Source: JBPOIC01 sp052034865 (GTDB lineage Bacteria; UBA10199; JADFYH01). Taken from it: a DNA stretch of 20,823 nt. Shown here piece after piece: positions 7,105 to 15,304 of this stretch. Every line of letters begins with the position of its first letter. Within the stretch, counting starts at the first letter, position 1. The stretch is from positions 1 to 20,823 of the forward strand of contig JBPOIC010000044.1 in assembly GCA_052034865.1 (NCBI GenBank), read 5' to 3'. The position numbers were made by a program, and so were the translations under genes. Under the pieces are notes generated by a model that worked only from the letters and a program-made list of their open reading frames with translations, did not search any database and was not told the origin of the DNA.

Positions 7105-7545
7105 CTACTTTTCCTGCTTTGATTTTTGAAGCATCAATTTATTCAGATTTTCCCGGTCTTTTTCTGTGAGATGATCGGACGTGGGAGGAGAGGTGAAAGA
7201 TCGTGTTTCTGTTTTCGAAGAAGCCTTCACCTCTTCTTTTTTCTTCTCGGGAATTTCGGAAGGAGGATTGGACGGCTTGAGCTCGAGTTTTGGAAGGGAT
7301 GATTTTCCTTCTCCCACCAGTTCTTTCAGTTTATCAGGAATTTCACTTAGTGATTTGGGTTTGAAATCTTCGATGTCTCTTCCCGTCAACTCTTGAGCCT
7401 TTTGGGTGATGTAATAATACGCTTGGGTTCCGTACTCCCATCCGTACTCCCGCGCTGGTTTTCCCTGGTAGCGAAAATTAAAAAACAGGGCCACGGCAAT
7501 AAGCAAAAAAGCGAGCTGAATCAGGCGGTAGATCCATCGAAACAT
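7105..7545 (-). CDS. Hypothetical single-pass membrane protein
   Basis: I do not recognise this 146-residue protein. An N-terminal membrane helix (LIQLAFLLIAVALFFNF, about residues 8-24) follows a short positively charged start MFRWIYR, so the rest is likely periplasmic or a signal anchor. The segment REYGWEYGTQAYYYITQKAQ is aromatic-rich. After it the chain becomes charged and proline-, serine- and lysine-rich (about residues 60-146), probably disordered, and ends in a lysine-rich helix. I chose the ATG at 7545; an upstream TTG at 7584 would add 13 residues, and neither has a good ribosome site. It lies 66 bases after the start-distal end of the large barrel protein gene and 33 bases before the zinc-finger-like gene. 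Together they could be cotranscribed. Confidence 0.7.
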   Translation of the reverse strand: MFRWIYRLIQLAFLLIAVALFFNFRYQGKPAREYGWEYGTQAYYYITQKAQELTGRDIEDFKPKSLSEIPDKLKELVGEGKSSLPKLELKPSNPPSEIPEKKKEEVKASSKTETRSFTSPPTSDHLTEKDRENLNKLMLQKSKQEK

Positions 7546-7611
7546 AAGTCTGGAGGATATGGAGGGATTGAATTTAAAAGTCAATGGAGTCCTTGCTCTG
7601 AGAAACCTGTG

Positions 7612-10593
7612 CTAAAACGAAGTCCCCAGCTGCAAAATTAGCACTCCATTTTTAATGCTCGCGCCTGTCAAAGGATCGGTCAAACGACCTAGATACTCAC
7701 GTCCTTTGACGATGATGCCGTAGCCCAAGCGGCCAGTGACAGGAAGTCCGTATCCTAAAAACATATCTGCACGCAGCTCCCCACCCACACCTAAGAGAAA
7801 GTTGTCCCAGCGGAGTTCATGATTGAAGACACTTCCTAAATCGCCAAAGAAGGCGAGGTGTAAATCCTTCAGAAAAAACGGTGTTGTTCCCAGACCACGA
7901 TCGACGAAATAGAGTGGAAGCCGATACTCTGCCGAAAAAAGAAGCGCACGATCTCCTGCAAAACTGATTTGAGGAAGACCACGTAGCGGATAAAGACGCG
8001 GGCTTGTGCTTGAAAGAAGACCCTCCCCAATGTCAGAGCCCAACCGAAAAACCCCTTGAAACAGGCGATCTCCCAGGTTTACGCCACCCGCCGCACGTAA
8101 TGCGAGAACGTGATGTTTGGTTTTTGGAATTTTCAGATACTCTCGCACATCTGCCTCAAGGATCTTGATTTCATTGCGTTCACCTGCTCCCAAGACAGTA
8201 TCAAGAATTTCGACACCCAAACGAATGCGCGGCCCTTTTTCCAGGCTGATGGAAGCCGGTTTTTTTTCTACCTTTCGATATTGATAGGATGCCCCGACCC
8301 CTGCAAAATTTCCCAAATTGAGTAATTCTTTCGCACCCGCCGGCAAGTTTGATTCGCTCGCCCGATGCTCAAAGGTGTAATAAAAATCGAAACGATGATT
8401 TTTTTTCGTATATTGAAATCCGGCAAAACCACGCATCCGAGCTTCATAAAAATTTTCATCCGTATCAAAAAGATCGCCATAACTCGTCACATAATCCGTA
8501 AAACCAAAATAAACCGGAATATGATAGCGATTGTAAGTGTAGATAAAATCTCCACCCACAAACTTGGCATCGGTACGATATGTGATGTCACCCATCCATT
8601 GATGATAAGCGAGCGGGTCTTGAGATCCGAGCATTGCAGAAAAAATCCCCACTCCATCACCGATGAAGAATCCAGGCATGACATAGCGGGGAACAAAAAA
8701 TTTTGAGAAAGGATTGTAATCCTTGATCTTGAATTCGCGAGGGAGATTTTCTGAGACAGAAGATTCTTTTTGTGCAGGAGATTGAGTCGTGGATGAGCCC
8801 AAAGGAGAGCTGAAAGATGCAGAATTTGTGGATGCAGATCCTGTGTGCGAAGCCCTCAAAGAAGAGTATGCAGAATCCAAAGCAGCCGCGGAGTTTTCTT
8901 CAAAACTCACCAGATCATATCCTTTTCCAAAATAATGTTGGGCAAAGATCTCACCGTTTTTAAAAGGCTGAGGAGCAAAAATTCCAGTGAGGACATTGCT
9001 GATCTGTTCCATTTTCTTTGAGTGGAGATCGATCCGATAGATATTGGAAATCCCCGTACGATCGGACGTAAAATAAATTGAATCTCCCCTCTGGCTCCAG
9101 CGAGGTTCGTTCTCCTGCGCTTCATCTGATGTAAGTTGATCGATTTTTTCGCCTTTTAAGTTATAGATCTCCAGATCGCGTTTTCCACCGCTGAAAACAG
9201 AAACAGCAATTAGTTGCCCATCTGGAGAAAAACGGGGATTGGAAAACCGGGTGTTTGTTGGAGCCTGTGTAAGCCGAGTTTGTTTTTTGGATTCCAGATA
9301 ATAGAGGTAGAGCTGACTGCTTCCATTTTCAGTATGGACATAAACAAGGGATTTTCCATCGGGAGCATAGTCAGGATCGGCAGCTCGAAGACCTTTGGTT
9401 AAGGTTTTCAGTTTTTTATCGGAGAGAGAAACTTCGTAGAGATCGCTGTAAAAATAATATTTCTTGAAATTGCCCAAAGAGGAAAAAACGATTTTGGAGC
9501 CGTCGGGGGAAAAACTGATCTGCGAAGTCGATTTGTCTGAAACAAGTAGGGTATCTGATTTTGTTTCCAGGTTGAAAAGACGCAGCTGAGGTTTTTCGTC
9601 GAGATCGATTTTGGAATAGACGAGCCATTTGCCATCGGGCGAAATCGTTGGAGTCGAGAGGATCGACTCCTCTTGATGAACTCGCTCCTGCAGTGCCGTC
9701 AGCCCATCAGCACTCACCTGTTTTTCAACTTGCTGATATTTTTGTTCGAGCGATTTTTTCCAATCTTCCCAAAGAGCATAAAATGTTTTTCCTTCAAAGG
9801 TCTTTTTTGCCTTATCGTTGAGGGAAAAAAGCCAGAGCGAATCGCCATACCGGCGAATGAATTCGGTCAGCTTTTCCTCTCCGTAGGTTTGAGTCAGATA
9901 ATTCCAAAAAGCTCCCCCATAAATATAAGCCCCATTCGGTCCAGGCCAACGGGTTTTGACTCCCGTCGCTTCATCAATTTTTAAAAACTGATGGTTCAGG
10001 ATATCCGTGCGCAACATCATCTCTGAAAAAGAACTATGGTTTCGTCCCTTTCCTTCATGACTTTCTTCGTAGACGGCAATCCCCTCGCGTACCCAACCCG
10101 GAGTGAGTCCATTCGGAGTAACGATCCGACCAAAAATCCAGCGCAGGGGTTTGACGATTCCACCATAGCGATCCAGGTGGAGCACGTGGGTGAGCTCATG
10201 CGTGAAAAGATCTTCCAGCCAATTTTGATAATTGGAAAGCTCGGAGCGCCCTGCAGGAGGAACCAGATGAATGAGGATCGAATTGTAGGGAAGAGTCATT
10301 GCATAGGCGTTGGACACATCGGTGTGATCGGTGAGCACCACCTCAATTTTTCCCCAGGGTTTCCAATCGAGTTTTTGAGTAAGGCGCTCATAGACACGCT
10401 CGGAAATATCGACCATCGAAACTGCAGCTTCTCTTTCTTCAGTATGAAAATGGATATTGAAATGCTGGGTTTGCAGGGTTTGCCAGTGAAGTTTTGGGTC
10501 GAAGAGGGCCGCGTTTAATAGAAAAGGAAGAGAAAAAAAGAAACAAAGAAAAGCAAAAAGAGAACTGCAAAACTTCGCTTGTTTTTTGGGCAT
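7612..10593 (-). CDS. Exported peptidase MA-type / TolB-like propeller / Omp85-type barrel fusion protein
   Basis: A 993-residue envelope protein with three parts. Residues 1-28 form a signal peptide (MPKKQAKFCSS, then a hydrophobic core ending LLNA). Residues about 35-300 resemble gluzincin peptidases of the MA clan: HELTH at 132-136 gives the zinc histidines and catalytic glutamate, and E170 in WVREGIAVYEE is the probable third ligand. Residues about 310-575 contain repeated PD40/TolB-like blades (SPDGKWLVYSK, SFSPDGSKIVFSS, YAPDGKSLVYV, RFSPDGQLIAVS, WSQRGDSIYFTSD). A serine-rich linker (about 585-630) leads to a C-terminal domain like the BamA/TamA surface-antigen barrel that ends in phenylalanine, as BAM substrates do. 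The ATG at 10593 was chosen for the signal peptide; an upstream TTG at 10638 is possible. No clear ribosome site is visible. It could be a barrel-anchored periplasmic or surface protease; substrate unknown. Confidence 0.88.
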   Translation of the reverse strand: MPKKQAKFCSSLFAFLCFFFSLPFLLNAALFDPKLHWQTLQTQHFNIHFHTEEREAAVSMVDISERVYERLTQKLDWKPWGKIEVVLTDHTDVSNAYAMTLPYNSILIHLVPPAGRSELSNYQNWLEDLFTHELTHVLHLDRYGGIVKPLRWIFGRIVTPNGLTPGWVREGIAVYEESHEGKGRNHSSFSEMMLRTDILNHQFLKIDEATGVKTRWPGPNGAYIYGGAFWNYLTQTYGEEKLTEFIRRYGDSLWLFSLNDKAKKTFEGKTFYALWEDWKKSLEQKYQQVEKQVSADGLTALQERVHQEESILSTPTISPDGKWLVYSKIDLDEKPQLRLFNLETKSDTLLVSDKSTSQISFSPDGSKIVFSSLGNFKKYYFYSDLYEVSLSDKKLKTLTKGLRAADPDYAPDGKSLVYVHTENGSSQLYLYYLESKKQTRLTQAPTNTRFSNPRFSPDGQLIAVSVFSGGKRDLEIYNLKGEKIDQLTSDEAQENEPRWSQRGDSIYFTSDRTGISNIYRIDLHSKKMEQISNVLTGIFAPQPFKNGEIFAQHYFGKGYDLVSFEENSAAALDSAYSSLRASHTGSASTNSASFSSPLGSSTTQSPAQKESSVSENLPREFKIKDYNPFSKFFVPRYVMPGFFIGDGVGIFSAMLGSQDPLAYHQWMGDITYRTDAKFVGGDFIYTYNRYHIPVYFGFTDYVTSYGDLFDTDENFYEARMRGFAGFQYTKKNHRFDFYYTFEHRASESNLPAGAKELLNLGNFAGVGASYQYRKVEKKPASISLEKGPRIRLGVEILDTVLGAGERNEIKILEADVREYLKIPKTKHHVLALRAAGGVNLGDRLFQGVFRLGSDIGEGLLSSTSPRLYPLRGLPQISFAGDRALLFSAEYRLPLYFVDRGLGTTPFFLKDLHLAFFGDLGSVFNHELRWDNFLLGVGGELRADMFLGYGLPVTGRLGYGIIVKGREYLGRLTDPLTGASIKNGVLILQLGTSF

Positions 10594-10773
10594 CTGAAAA
10601 CGATAGGAAAAGAAGCAGATTGAATCAATCAAAATCAATCCAGGTCAGGACACTGGAGGCTGAAACTTGCAGTGCTGGAGAATTTTCTTAGGAGATGCGC
10701 CAGGTTCGTGGAATGGAAACTTAGGGAAACAGATTGAAAAAAAAGGAATAAACCTTCTGACTGGTATTAAAAA

Positions 10774-11202
10774 TTATTCTCCCTGAATCGAGCTAAAGCG
10801 GATCACGCGTTCTGTCTGACCCAGTTTTGGAACTACGACTTCCGCTTTTTGAACCGATGTACCCTGGGCCTGAGCTTCTACCGTATAGGAACCGGAAGGA
10901 AGCTTGACCAATAACCAGGGAGATCCGCAGGTAACCTTCAGGATTTCCTTTTTATCGGCGTCCATCATCCGAACCTGAACATCGGCAACATAGGCTCGAC
11001 CCGAAGCGGTGAAAACAAGTTTTAAGGGATAGCTTCTCCATTGGGGATATTCTTTACTCTCGGCCACTCCGGTGCAGGCATAAGGAATTCCCTCATAAAT
11101 CAGTTCCTGATCATCCGGAGAAATCGTGGCGGGCGTTAAGGCCCCTGCAGAAGGAATCCAGAGAGAAAAGAATAGAAGGAATAATCGTGTTTTCAATTTC
11201 AT
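10774..11202 (-). CDS. Small exported protein with carboxypeptidase-regulatory-like fold
   Basis: A 142-residue protein. The start MKLKTRLFLLFFSLWIPSAG is a signal peptide, probably cleaved after ALA-like residues near position 21, so the product is periplasmic or extracellular. The C-terminal half (VKLPSGSYTVEAQAQG, then KAEVVVPKLGQTERVIRF) has the beta-sandwich pattern of carboxypeptidase-regulatory or PEGA-like domains. Two cysteines (in YACTGV and KVTCGS) could form a disulfide. Similar small proteins occur in betaproteobacteria without known function. AAGGA lies 5 bases before the ATG at 11202, which fixes the start over an upstream TTG at 11217. It follows lepB by 40 bases and is probably the last gene of the lepA-lepB transcript. 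I see no terminator after it in the 180-base gap before the next gene. Confidence 0.8.
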   Translation of the reverse strand: MKLKTRLFLLFFSLWIPSAGALTPATISPDDQELIYEGIPYACTGVAESKEYPQWRSYPLKLVFTASGRAYVADVQVRMMDADKKEILKVTCGSPWLLVKLPSGSYTVEAQAQGTSVQKAEVVVPKLGQTERVIRFSSIQGE

Positions 11203-11242
11203 AGGTATCCTTATCAAGAGATCTGAAAACCTGCTCTTTTAC

Positions 11243-12193
11243 TCATCGCACCCATCTTCCAAACCGCTCCCAGCGAACTGGAAGCAACGAGTCAGAATAA
11301 TCGTTGGTTGATAACCAGATAAACATCGCCTTGCCTTTTAAATTTTCCATTGGCACAAAACCCCAGAAACGCGAATCTGAGGAGTTATCGCGATTGTCGC
11401 CCATCACAAAGATTTTCCCTTCCGGGACCGTAATTTCAAACTCAGAACCTGGATATTGCTGATCACGATGTTCTTTCATGTACTGAACCCAATGCGGAAC
11501 GGAATTCAGATTCTCCACCAGATAATCAAAATCCCACCAATAACGGAAATCCGGAGGTAGCCCCAGACGCGCCATATTCATCTGAAAATAGGGCAAGAGC
11601 TGAAAGCGATCGGTCTGAGGTGTGGAAGCGTCAGGTGTCATGGAAATGAGGGATTGAGAGGAATGATCCTCAGGAGGCATGGCTGGGTAGGTCGTCATTA
11701 TCTCGTCGTTTATGTAGAGCGTACGGTCTTTAAAAACAACCCTGTCTCCGGGAAGGCCGATTACCCGCTTGATGTAATCTTCTTCATCCAGCTTGAGCAG
11801 TTTCCAGACCGCATCAAAAGCAATCCCAATAGGACGAAAAAAACCCACACCGAATTTTTCTTCCCAGCTATCGGTATGCCTCTCTGCGCCGGGATAAATA
11901 AACACCACCACATCCCCTCTTTTAGGAGTATCGAAATGAGCGACCCATTTTTTGGTGAAAGGAAGACGAATTCCGTAAGAAGACATGCTGACAAAAAGAT
12001 GATCGCCCACCAACAGGGTAGGAATCATGGAACCAGAGGGAATGACGAAGGCCTGAACAACAAAAGCCCGCAAAAAGAAGGCCACCAAAAAGGCAACCAG
12101 AAACGCTTCGGTGTACTCACGGAGAAGGGATTTTTGTTTTTTTGGGGAAGAAGAGTTTTGAGAAGAGGATTCTGGAAAAGAAGATGTGTTCAT
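11243..12193 (-). CDS. lepB: Signal peptidase I
   Basis: Membrane-bound serine protease (family S26) that cleaves signal peptides on the periplasmic side. It has 316 residues. One membrane helix is clear (about residues 29-50: EAFLVAFLVAFFLRAFVVQA), preceded by a serine-rich cytosolic tail. Box B FVIPSGSMIPTL carries the catalytic serine S55. Box D YIKRVIGLPGD carries the general-base lysine K142, and box E GDNRDNSSDSRFWG is intact. Between them lies an inserted region (about 100-135) and a long loop before box E (about 170-250), making it larger than minimal signal peptidases and similar in size to E. coli LepB. The ATG at 12193 has only a weak AGAG upstream. It follows lepA by 111 bases, the classical lepA-lepB arrangement. 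Confidence 0.96.
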   Translation of the reverse strand: MNTSSFPESSSQNSSSPKKQKSLLREYTEAFLVAFLVAFFLRAFVVQAFVIPSGSMIPTLLVGDHLFVSMSSYGIRLPFTKKWVAHFDTPKRGDVVVFIYPGAERHTDSWEEKFGVGFFRPIGIAFDAVWKLLKLDEEDYIKRVIGLPGDRVVFKDRTLYINDEIMTTYPAMPPEDHSSQSLISMTPDASTPQTDRFQLLPYFQMNMARLGLPPDFRYWWDFDYLVENLNSVPHWVQYMKEHRDQQYPGSEFEITVPEGKIFVMGDNRDNSSDSRFWGFVPMENLKGKAMFIWLSTNDYSDSLLPVRWERFGRWVR

Positions 12194-12304
12194 AAGTACT
12201 CTGAATTATTTTTGATAAATAAAAGATCTGACAACTCATAACCCAATGAAATGACAGGATCGGATGTTTTTTGACCTTTTAAGGGATGAGTTGCTCTCCA
12301 AGAC

Positions 12305-14101
12305 TCAATCGATTTTGAGCACCGCCAAAAAGGCCTCCTGAGGAATCTCGACACTCCCCACCTGCTTCATGCGTCTTTTCCCTTCTTTTTGTTTTTCCAG
12401 AAGTTTGCGCTTTCGTGAGATATCACCTCCATAGCACTTGGCGGTCACATTTTTGCGAAGTGCTTTTACACTTTCACGTGCGACGATGCGCGTGCCTACG
12501 GCAGCCTGCAAGGCAATTTCAAACTGCTGGCGGGGAATGATCTCCCGAAGTTTTTCAACCAGGGCGCGTCCACGAAAATATGCCTGATCGCGATGAACAA
12601 TCACGGAGAGGGCATCGACGGTCTCACCATTGATCATGATATTGAGCTTGATCAGACTGGAAGCCCTGAAGCTTAAAACCTCATAGTCGAAACTCGCATA
12701 GCCTTTTGAGATACTTTTGAGACGATCATAGAAATCATACACGATCTCTGAAAACGGCATCTCATAGACGAGCATCACATGCTGGCTGGTGAGAAAATCG
12801 ATTTTCTTCTGAATCCCGCGACGTGCTTCACAAAGCTGAATGACCGCACCCAAAAACTCTTGAGGAAGATGAATGGTCGCCTGAATGTAAGGCTCTTCAA
12901 TGGATTGGATTTCCTGCTCGGGCGGAAGATGGGCCGGATTTTCGACGATCATCGTCGTTCCATCGGAACGTATGACCTGATAAACGACACTCGGAGCAGT
13001 AGAAATGATTTGCAGATTGTATTCGCGCTCCAGACGCTCCTGAATGATCTCCATGTGTAAAAGCCCTAAAAACCCACAGCGAAAACCAAACCCCAGGGCG
13101 AGAGAAGTTTCGGGCTCGTAACTGAAAGAAGCATCATTGAGTTTTAATTTTTCCAAGGCCGCGCGCAGATTGTCGTATTGATGGGATTCAATGGGATAGA
13201 TCCCGCAAAACACCATTGGCTTTGCTTTTTTAAATCCGGAAAGGGGTTCTTTTGTGGGCTGATCCGCATCGGTGACTGTGTCGCCAATGTGGACTTCAGA
13301 GACTTCCTTGATTCCAGCAATGAGAAAACCGACTTCCCCTGCCGACAAGGAATCGATTTCCCGAAAATGCGGATCGATGACACCCAGCTTTTCGATCGGA
13401 TAGGACTTGCCTGTCGCCATGAGCTGAATGCGCTGTCCCTTGCGAATCGTCCCTTCAAAAATACGGATGAGAACTACCACGCCCTGATAGGCATCGAACC
13501 AGCTGTCAAAAATCAGCGCCTTTAAGGGTTTTGCTTCATCTCCCTTGGGAGGTGGAAAGTAGGTAATGATGTTCTCGAGAATTTCCGGAATCCCAATCCC
13601 CTGCTTGGCCGAGGCAGGCACCGCATTGGAGGTATCGATCCCAATCAGATCCTCCACTTCCTTTTTCACCCGCTCCGGATCGGCGGTAGGAAGATCAACT
13701 TTATTGAGCACGCAAAAAATTTCCAGATTGTGATCGACGGCAAGATAAACATTGGCAAGGGTTTGTGCCTGCACTCCTTGCGAAGCGTCCACCACAAGAA
13801 TCGCGCCCTCACACGCCTTTAACGAACGGGAAACCTCGTAGTGGAAGTCGACATGACCGGGAGTATCGATGAGATTAAGAACGTAACGTTTTCCATCTTT
13901 GGCCAGATAATTCAGCCGCACGGTTTGGGCCTTGATGGTGATTCCCCGCTCTCGCTCGATATCCATCTTGTCTAAGAATTGAGCCTGCATCTCCCGCTCA
14001 GACAAAGCGCCGGTAAACTCCATCAGGCGGTCTGCCAGAGTTGATTTGCCGTGATCGATGTGGGCGATGATTGAAAAATTTCGAATAAGTTTTGGATCCA
14101 C
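12305..14101 (-). CDS. lepA: Elongation factor 4 (LepA), ribosome-associated GTPase
   Basis: Translational GTPase that acts on the ribosome, linked to back-translocation and initiation or assembly. It is 598 residues, the standard length. G1 is AHIDHGKST (about residues 13-21), G3 is DTPGHVDFHYEVSRS, G4 NKVD and G5 SAK in VPASAKQG. EF-G-like domains II, III and V follow, then the LepA-specific C-terminal domain ending SRKRKLLEKQKEGKRRMKQ and IPQEAFLAVL. The start is a GTG at 14101; the protein reads MDPKLIRNFSIIAHIDHG, matching family starts, but no ribosome site is visible upstream. lepB follows 111 bases on. Upstream lies the palindromic element of 14.2-14.35 kb, so the native promoter may be inside or beyond it. 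Confidence 0.97.
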   Translation of the reverse strand: MDPKLIRNFSIIAHIDHGKSTLADRLMEFTGALSEREMQAQFLDKMDIERERGITIKAQTVRLNYLAKDGKRYVLNLIDTPGHVDFHYEVSRSLKACEGAILVVDASQGVQAQTLANVYLAVDHNLEIFCVLNKVDLPTADPERVKKEVEDLIGIDTSNAVPASAKQGIGIPEILENIITYFPPPKGDEAKPLKALIFDSWFDAYQGVVVLIRIFEGTIRKGQRIQLMATGKSYPIEKLGVIDPHFREIDSLSAGEVGFLIAGIKEVSEVHIGDTVTDADQPTKEPLSGFKKAKPMVFCGIYPIESHQYDNLRAALEKLKLNDASFSYEPETSLALGFGFRCGFLGLLHMEIIQERLEREYNLQIISTAPSVVYQVIRSDGTTMIVENPAHLPPEQEIQSIEEPYIQATIHLPQEFLGAVIQLCEARRGIQKKIDFLTSQHVMLVYEMPFSEIVYDFYDRLKSISKGYASFDYEVLSFRASSLIKLNIMINGETVDALSVIVHRDQAYFRGRALVEKLREIIPRQQFEIALQAAVGTRIVARESVKALRKNVTAKCYGGDISRKRKLLEKQKEGKRRMKQVGSVEIPQEAFLAVLKID

Positions 14102-14196
14102 AAATAAATGATCGCTTTAAGGTTATTGAAGTTAATGAGGATGAAAAATCTTTTGAAGATTGCGCCCTTCCCTTCAGGTATTCAAGTTCTGTTAGA

Positions 14197-14348
14197 GCGT
14201 GTTTAGAAAGCTTCGCGAGCACAACACGCGCGGGGCCTTAAAAAACTCAAGCGTATCTTATGAATACGTGAGGATTTTTTAAGGTACGCAACGTAAGCCA
14301 GCACATCATCAACAAGCAGTAAAGACGGCACAATTGCTTCTAACCACG
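14197..14348. mobile_element. Candidate MITE-like palindromic element (non-coding)
   Basis: About 150 non-coding bases between lepA and the RHH gene. The left end CGTGTTTAGAAAGC (14198-14211) is matched in inverse orientation by GCTTCTAACCACG (14336-14348) with one gap and one mismatch. A long hairpin lies inside (14236-14284), and a shorter one (GCGTGTT at 14197-14203 with AACACGC at 14223-14229) is at the left end. No open frame of interest is present. Terminal inverted repeats plus internal dyads and no coding capacity fit a miniature inverted-repeat element. A regulatory RNA or simple structured spacer is the alternative. I cannot name a parent transposase, and no target-site duplication is certain. 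Confidence 0.4.
14236..14284. repeat. Long imperfect hairpin in the lepA upstream region
   Basis: CCTTAAAAAA (14236-14245) pairs perfectly with TTTTTTAAGG (14275-14284). After an internal loop, CGTAT pairs with ATACG around a short loop. As RNA it could act as a two-way terminator because A6 and T6 runs flank the core, but the inner stem is weak. The remainder of 14102-14430 contains no gene. Confidence 0.6.
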
Positions 14349-14385
14349 ATGAACTTTAGATTTTCACTCTTATAAGGAAACATCG

Positions 14386-14405
14386 TGAAGAAGCACTAGC
14401 GGGTC
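14386..14405 (+). repeat. Imperfect direct repeat flanking the RHH gene, copy 1
   Basis: TGAAGAAGCACTAGCGGGTC matches 17 of 20 positions with copy 2 at 14689-14707, including the exact 10-mer CTAGCGGGTC. It lies 26 bases beyond the stop of the RHH gene. The origin could be a duplication, a target-site remnant or a binding site. Confidence 0.5.
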
Positions 14406-14430
14406 GCATAGCAGCTTTACAAACATGATC

Positions 14431-14646
14431 TCATCTTTTTCCTGACTGAGCCTGAGGACCTTCAAAAACACTGAGCAGGGATAACTGCTCGCCAGGAAGA
14501 TTTTCCCGCTGTTGCTCCAGAATCAGGTCAATTCCCTGACGAATATACTCGGCGATCGGAACCTTGGTCTTTTGATGCAAGGCCTTGAGCTTTAAGTTCT
14601 GCTCTTCGGTGATGTAGATCGTCGTTGTGATTTTTTTACGGGGCAT
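14431..14646 (-). CDS. Small ribbon-helix-helix DNA-binding protein
   Basis: A 71-residue protein with a CopG/Arc-like fold. MPRKKITTTIYITEEQ gives the N-terminal beta-strand that would dimerise and contact DNA. NLKLKALHQKTK is helix A, and VPIAEYIRQGIDLILEQQ is helix B. The C-terminal third (residues about 50-71) is not part of the fold and looks flexible. Similar proteins of this length and start sequence (MPRKKITTTVYIT) are recalled from deltaproteobacteria. No toxin gene lies next to it, so an antitoxin role is not supported; a stand-alone repressor is more likely. The ATG at 14646 has no clear ribosome site. Imperfect 17/20 direct repeats lie on both sides (14386-14405 and 14689-14707). 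It may regulate its neighbours or itself. Confidence 0.82.
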   Translation of the reverse strand: MPRKKITTTIYITEEQNLKLKALHQKTKVPIAEYIRQGIDLILEQQRENLPGEQLSLLSVFEGPQAQSGKR

Positions 14647-14688
14647 AAGATCGTCTGAAACTCTGAATCGATGATTCGTTCTTTCCTC

Positions 14689-14707
14689 TTAAGAAGGCTA
14701 GCGGGTC
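14689..14707 (+). repeat. Imperfect direct repeat flanking the RHH gene, copy 2
   Basis: TTAAGAAGGCTAGCGGGTC, partner of copy 1 at 14386-14405. It lies between the SPOR gene stop and the RHH start, about 43 bases before the RHH ATG on the minus strand, so it is placed where an operator could sit. Confidence 0.5.
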
Positions 14708-14725
14708 TTTGCAGGAAATCGACTT

Positions 14726-15286
14726 TTATTCACTTAAAACCACCTGAGGCGTCACATGCTCCTTTTCCTCGATGGTCCTTGCATAATCCTGAGCTGATTT
14801 TTCATCTCCAAAATTGCCCAGATTGATTCGATACCATTTGCCCCGATCCGGCACCTCCTCGACAGAAAGGAAGGCCATATAGCCTTTCCGCTTCCACTCG
14901 TCTACCACTCGGATCGCTGCTGCTTCATCCGGATAGGACGCAATCTGGACGGAGTATTCGGAGTTGGAGCTGGATTTGATTCTGAAAACGGTCGAAGAAG
15001 ATCGATCGAAGGGAGTGGAACTGGGACGGGAAGTCGGAGATTCAGAATTTTGAAGATTTGAAATGGCTGCTTCTACTGGCCTTGCACCCTCAGCGGCAGC
15101 AGGCAAAAGCCTCGCCAAATCCTGATCCTGGATACCTTCGCGCGAAACGTAGGGGCCACTTACTTCTCTGGATCCCCAGCGGGTTCCCAAATAAAAAGAT
15201 CCTCCCAAAAGAGAAACCTGAAGAATGAGCAGGATCATCAGTTGCAAAAAACTTAGCTGGAGTGGTTGCGGATTTTTTTCGGACAT
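14726..15286 (-). CDS. SPOR-domain membrane protein
   Basis: Inner-membrane protein of 186 residues. A single membrane helix (about residues 13-34: FLQLMILLILQVSLLGGSFY) follows a short cytoplasmic start, so the C-terminus is periplasmic. A serine- and proline-rich linker covers about residues 75-105. The C-terminal SPOR domain (about 110-184) shows YSVQIASYPDEAAAIRVVDE, then GKWYRINLGNFGDEKSAQDY, the two repeats of this fold. SPOR domains bind glycan strands lacking stem peptides and usually bring proteins to the division site. AGGATG lies 9 bases before the ATG at 15286. It follows argS by 18 bases, a pairing recalled from deltaproteobacteria. Its exact partner is not shown. Confidence 0.88.
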   Translation of the reverse strand: MSEKNPQPLQLSFLQLMILLILQVSLLGGSFYLGTRWGSREVSGPYVSREGIQDQDLARLLPAAAEGARPVEAAISNLQNSESPTSRPSSTPFDRSSSTVFRIKSSSNSEYSVQIASYPDEAAAIRVVDEWKRKGYMAFLSVEEVPDRGKWYRINLGNFGDEKSAQDYARTIEEKEHVTPQVVLSE

Positions 15287-15304
15287 AGGTTGGACATCCT
15301 GTTT

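Noticed and set aside
10036..10518. 160-codon plus-strand frame
   Set aside because: It is opposite the peptidase domain with the HELTH motif; no start signals or recognisable motif.
11654..12241. 195-codon plus-strand frame
   Set aside because: It is opposite lepB, which has all signal peptidase boxes intact.
13998..14222. 74-codon minus-strand frame across the lepA start and the palindromic element
   Set aside because: Most of it overlaps lepA in another frame, and the rest translates inverted repeats; no ribosome site.
14431..14646. Antitoxin of a toxin-antitoxin pair
   Set aside because: RHH proteins are often antitoxins, but no small toxin-like gene is adjacent on either side.
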